A stretch of 64,000 nt of DNA. Origin: Treponema sp. UBA1747 (GTDB lineage: Bacteria; Spirochaetota; Spirochaetia; Treponematales; Treponemataceae). Both the position numbers and the translations under genes were made by a program. This document shows, in pieces, positions 62,627-64,000 of this stretch. Location of the stretch: assembly GCA_002315375.1 (NCBI GenBank), contig DCHR01000039.1, positions 38,583 to 102,582 on the forward strand. Direction: 5' to 3'. The number at the start of each line of letters is the position of its first letter. Within the stretch, counting starts at the first letter, position 1. The notes under the pieces were generated by a model. That model did no database searches and was not told the DNA's origin. It was given only the letters and a program-made list of their open reading frames with translations.

Positions 62627-63403
62627 TTAAGACGCAGTAAAAAGTGCTAAAACGTCTACTTTTTTTATTCCTCCTTCCTTTAATACAGTTGCACAGCTTT
62701 CTGCTGTTGAGCCGGTAGTCAGAATATCATCAAGAAGACAAACCTCCTCCGGCAGAATCTCTTTGTTCTTTTTCAATTGTTTCCTGATTATTTCAGGAGA
62801 AGCCAGAGAAAATGATTTTCCGATTGTCTCAAGGCGGCCTGATCTGTCCAGGGTTTTCTGTTCAACGGTGCCGCTGTTTCTCTGTAAAATCCTGAGCACT
62901 ACCCTGTGATACCTTTTTTCAAGAAAACAACTGATTTCTTCTATCTGATCCCAGCCCTTTTTAGCAATCTTCCCTTTTCGTGGCGGAACCGGCACCACAA
63001 TTTCCCATTTGTGTAATTCCAGTGCCTTCTGAATCCGGGCAGCAAAAAAAGGTGAAAGACTCCTGATTTCCTGTATTTTCCAGGTGAACAGAAGTTCCTT
63101 ATTCCATAAACGGTATTCAAACAAAGGGAAAACAACATCCGTATGTTTGTAGACTGTTTCTTTCCTGCATTCCAGACATTTCTCCTTTTCTGAAACAAGG
63201 TATTTTCCACAGACGGAACATCGCCTCATACCGAACCGGTCTTCAACCTTATAATAAACGCTGCAGCAATCCCTGCACAAAGGCATAATATTGCAGTAAC
63301 TTCCGCAAACCAGGCATTCTTCACCTCCCGAAAGATTTACAAAAATAAACCGGAATATAAGAATCAGTTTCTGCTTCAATTCAAATAGAAAAGTGACCAT
63401 CAC
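62627..63403 (-). CDS. comF: ComF-family phosphoribosyltransferase-like protein
   Basis: A 258-residue protein with an N-terminal double zinc finger (CLVCGSYC, CRDCC, CSVCGK, CLECRK). A phosphoribosyltransferase-like domain follows (PVPPRKGKIAKKGWDQI and the PRPP loop VCLLDDILTTGSTAESC). ComF proteins act with natural-transformation DNA uptake in several bacteria, although many non-competent species keep them. No other competence gene is present here. An extra Met or GTG codon at the start leaves the precise first codon uncertain. Confidence 0.88.
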   Translation of the reverse strand: MMVTFLFELKQKLILIFRFIFVNLSGGEECLVCGSYCNIMPLCRDCCSVYYKVEDRFGMRRCSVCGKYLVSEKEKCLECRKETVYKHTDVVFPLFEYRLWNKELLFTWKIQEIRSLSPFFAARIQKALELHKWEIVVPVPPRKGKIAKKGWDQIEEISCFLEKRYHRVVLRILQRNSGTVEQKTLDRSGRLETIGKSFSLASPEIIRKQLKKNKEILPEEVCLLDDILTTGSTAESCATVLKEGGIKKVDVLALFTAS

Positions 63404-63453
63404 AGATAGTATTGATTTTTTATGGTGAAAAAGGAAAAAGAAGACAAAAAAAA

Positions 63454-63474
63454 TCCCGGCAGAAGAAGCCGGGA
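63454..63474 (-). terminator. Terminator of the tRNA-His/tRNA-Arg unit
   Basis: TCCCGGC pairs with GCCGGGA around a 7-base loop. A run of eight T follows on the minus strand. It begins three bases after tRNA-Arg. Confidence 0.9.
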
Positions 63475-63476
63475 AA

Positions 63477-63551
63477 TGGGTCTGACAGGATTCGAACCTG
63501 CTACCACCGGATTCGAAGTCCGGTGCTCTAATCCAGATGAGCTACAGGCCC
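63477..63551 (-). tRNA. tRNA-Arg (anticodon TCG)
   Basis: A 75-base cloverleaf with anticodon loop CTTCGAA, D-arm GCTCATCTGGATTAGAGC and T-arm GCAGG-TTCGAAT-CCTGT. The acceptor stem GGGCCTG against CAGACCC has a C-A mismatch at pair 4-69. CCA is not encoded. Confidence 0.93.
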
Positions 63552-63594
63552 ATACATTCTATCTCAACACCAAAAGGTATTTAAAATAAAAAAG

Positions 63595-63667
63595 GGTGCC
63601 TGGTGGGGATTGAACCCACGACAACCAGATCCACAATCTGGCGCTCTACCACTGAACTACAGGCACC
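63595..63667 (-). tRNA. tRNA-His (anticodon GTG)
   Basis: The anticodon loop is TTGTGGA within the CCAGA/TCTGG stem. The acceptor GTGCCTG pairs with CAGGCAC. The extra G(-1) of tRNA-His is encoded opposite a C discriminator. It lies 43 bases upstream of tRNA-Arg(TCG) on the same strand. Confidence 0.95.
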
Positions 63668-63695
63668 ATGGTTACTTAGTTAACCAAGTTGTTGA

Positions 63696-63725
63696 AATAT
63701 ACCATTTTATATAACTTTTGGTCAA
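63696..63725 (-). promoter_or_regulatory. Promoter of the tRNA-His/tRNA-Arg unit
   Basis: On the minus strand, TTGACC (63720-63725), an 18-base spacer and TATATT (63696-63701), about 28 bases before tRNA-His. Confidence 0.65.
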
Positions 63726-63743
63726 GACTATAAAAGGAGATAT

Positions 63744-63767
63744 ATGAAAATAATGACATATTTTTGA
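63744..63767 (+). other. Seven-codon micro-ORF with a strong ribosome-binding site
   Basis: AAGGAG lies five bases before ATG, and the frame reads MKIMTYF then stop. It is in the divergent region between tRNA units and has no evident partner gene. It could be a leader or a relic of a lost gene. The remainder of 63668-63885 holds only the two promoters and a tRNA leader. Confidence 0.3.
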
Positions 63768-63797
63768 AGAAATCAACATTTAATTACATTTCTTTTA

Positions 63798-63826
63798 TTG
63801 ACATTTTTTTCCTATTTGTATAAGAT
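63798..63826 (+). promoter_or_regulatory. Promoter of the tRNA-Leu operon
   Basis: TTGACA (63798-63803), with TATAAG (63819-63824, 15-base spacer) or TAAGAT (63821-63826, 17-base spacer) as -10. Confidence 0.65.
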
Positions 63827-63885
63827 TTTAACATTCATTGGAGACATTACGTTGTCTTCTGTGGCTGAAGAGGCCAACTACCAAA

Positions 63886-63965
63886 GCGAGAGTGGTGAAA
63901 TTGGCATACACACCAGACTTAGGATCTGGCGCTTCGGCTTGAGGGTTCAAGTCCCTCCTCTCGCA
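63886..63965 (+). tRNA. tRNA-Leu (anticodon TAG)
   Basis: An 80-base class II tRNA. Acceptor GCGAGAG pairs with CTCTCGC. The anticodon loop CTTAGGA reads TAG, the variable arm is about 11 bases, and the T-arm is GAGGG-TTCAAGT-CCCTC. CCA is not encoded. Confidence 0.95.
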
Positions 63966-63978
63966 TAACTTGAATTCT

Positions 63979-64000
63979 GCGGAAATAGCTCAGTGGTAGA
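63979..64000 (+). tRNA. Partial tRNA (5' end only; possibly tRNA-Gly)
   Basis: GCGGAAATAGCTCAGTGGTA is the start of an acceptor stem and D-arm, 13 bases after tRNA-Leu, cut by the window edge. The sequence looks like the 5' part of tRNA-Gly, but the anticodon is not included. Confidence 0.6.

Noticed and set aside
1..64000. CRISPR arrays, insertion sequences, prophage genes, rRNA operons
   Set aside because: No regularly spaced repeats, transposase or integrase motifs, phage structural genes or rRNA sequence were seen on either strand.

Overview
The window reads as a chromosomal segment of a host-associated or gut/rumen-type Treponema (Spirochaetota). The assignment is inferred from AT-rich coding, a free-standing c-di-AMP module, Suf rather than Isc iron-sulfur assembly, many carbohydrate ABC transporters, relaxed spirochaete-type lipoboxes and several Treponema-like hypothetical proteins. 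No rRNA, insertion sequence, prophage or CRISPR array is visible. Genes are densely packed and usually overlap by 1-20 bases within operons.

Layout. 1-6.2 kb: a partial TatD hydrolase, a 70-residue hypothetical protein, then a minus-strand sbcD-sbcC-murC operon. 6.3-19.7 kb: a minus-strand carbohydrate locus with two substrate-binding proteins (one of 1005 residues), two permease pairs, a large DUF5696-like membrane-anchored protein, a Yip1-like membrane protein and an NHL-repeat/TPR membrane protein. It carries no ATPase gene. 19.9-25.3 kb: an HMA-like mini-protein without its metal-binding cysteines, then a plus-strand run of ankyrin protein, rsmD, two TPR-type proteins and rlmN. 25.3-31.7 kb: the minus-strand operon thrA-cdaA-cdaR-acpS-DUF2225-truA. 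31.9-35.4 kb: a GH43 lipoprotein, an RluA-family pseudouridine synthase and a transglutaminase-like exported protein. 35.4-47.3 kb: a DNA-binding-domain/EIIA fusion, then the Suf genes. sufC-sufB-sufD are separated from sufS-sufU by a galactofuranose/arabinofuranose-type (YtfQRT-YjfF-like) ABC transporter and an AraC regulator. 47.3-63.4 kb: a tRNA-Arg followed by long minus-strand operons (NAD kinase, recN, two hypothetical/HD proteins, prfB, a PEGA-like protein, ftsY, Lol-type exporter genes, PAP2 phosphatase), plus a DegT-like protein, cheW and comF. 63.4-64 kb: tRNA genes on both strands.

Most notable points. (1) sufC and sufB are intact in protein content but carry six single-base insertions within about 650 bp. 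(2) At least six genes without a Shine-Dalgarno sequence have a -10-like hexamer 6-7 bases before ATG, the geometry of leaderless transcripts. (3) A palindrome centred on AAACGTTT recurs before the GH43 gene, the sugar transporter and the AraC/sufS intergenic region, suggesting one pentose/furanose regulon. (4) The DUF5696/Yip1/NHL double-transporter locus is the best candidate here for an uncharacterised glycan-handling system. (5) prfB retains the classical +1 programmed frameshift.

All function calls come from reading motifs and protein sequence by eye. No database search was run.
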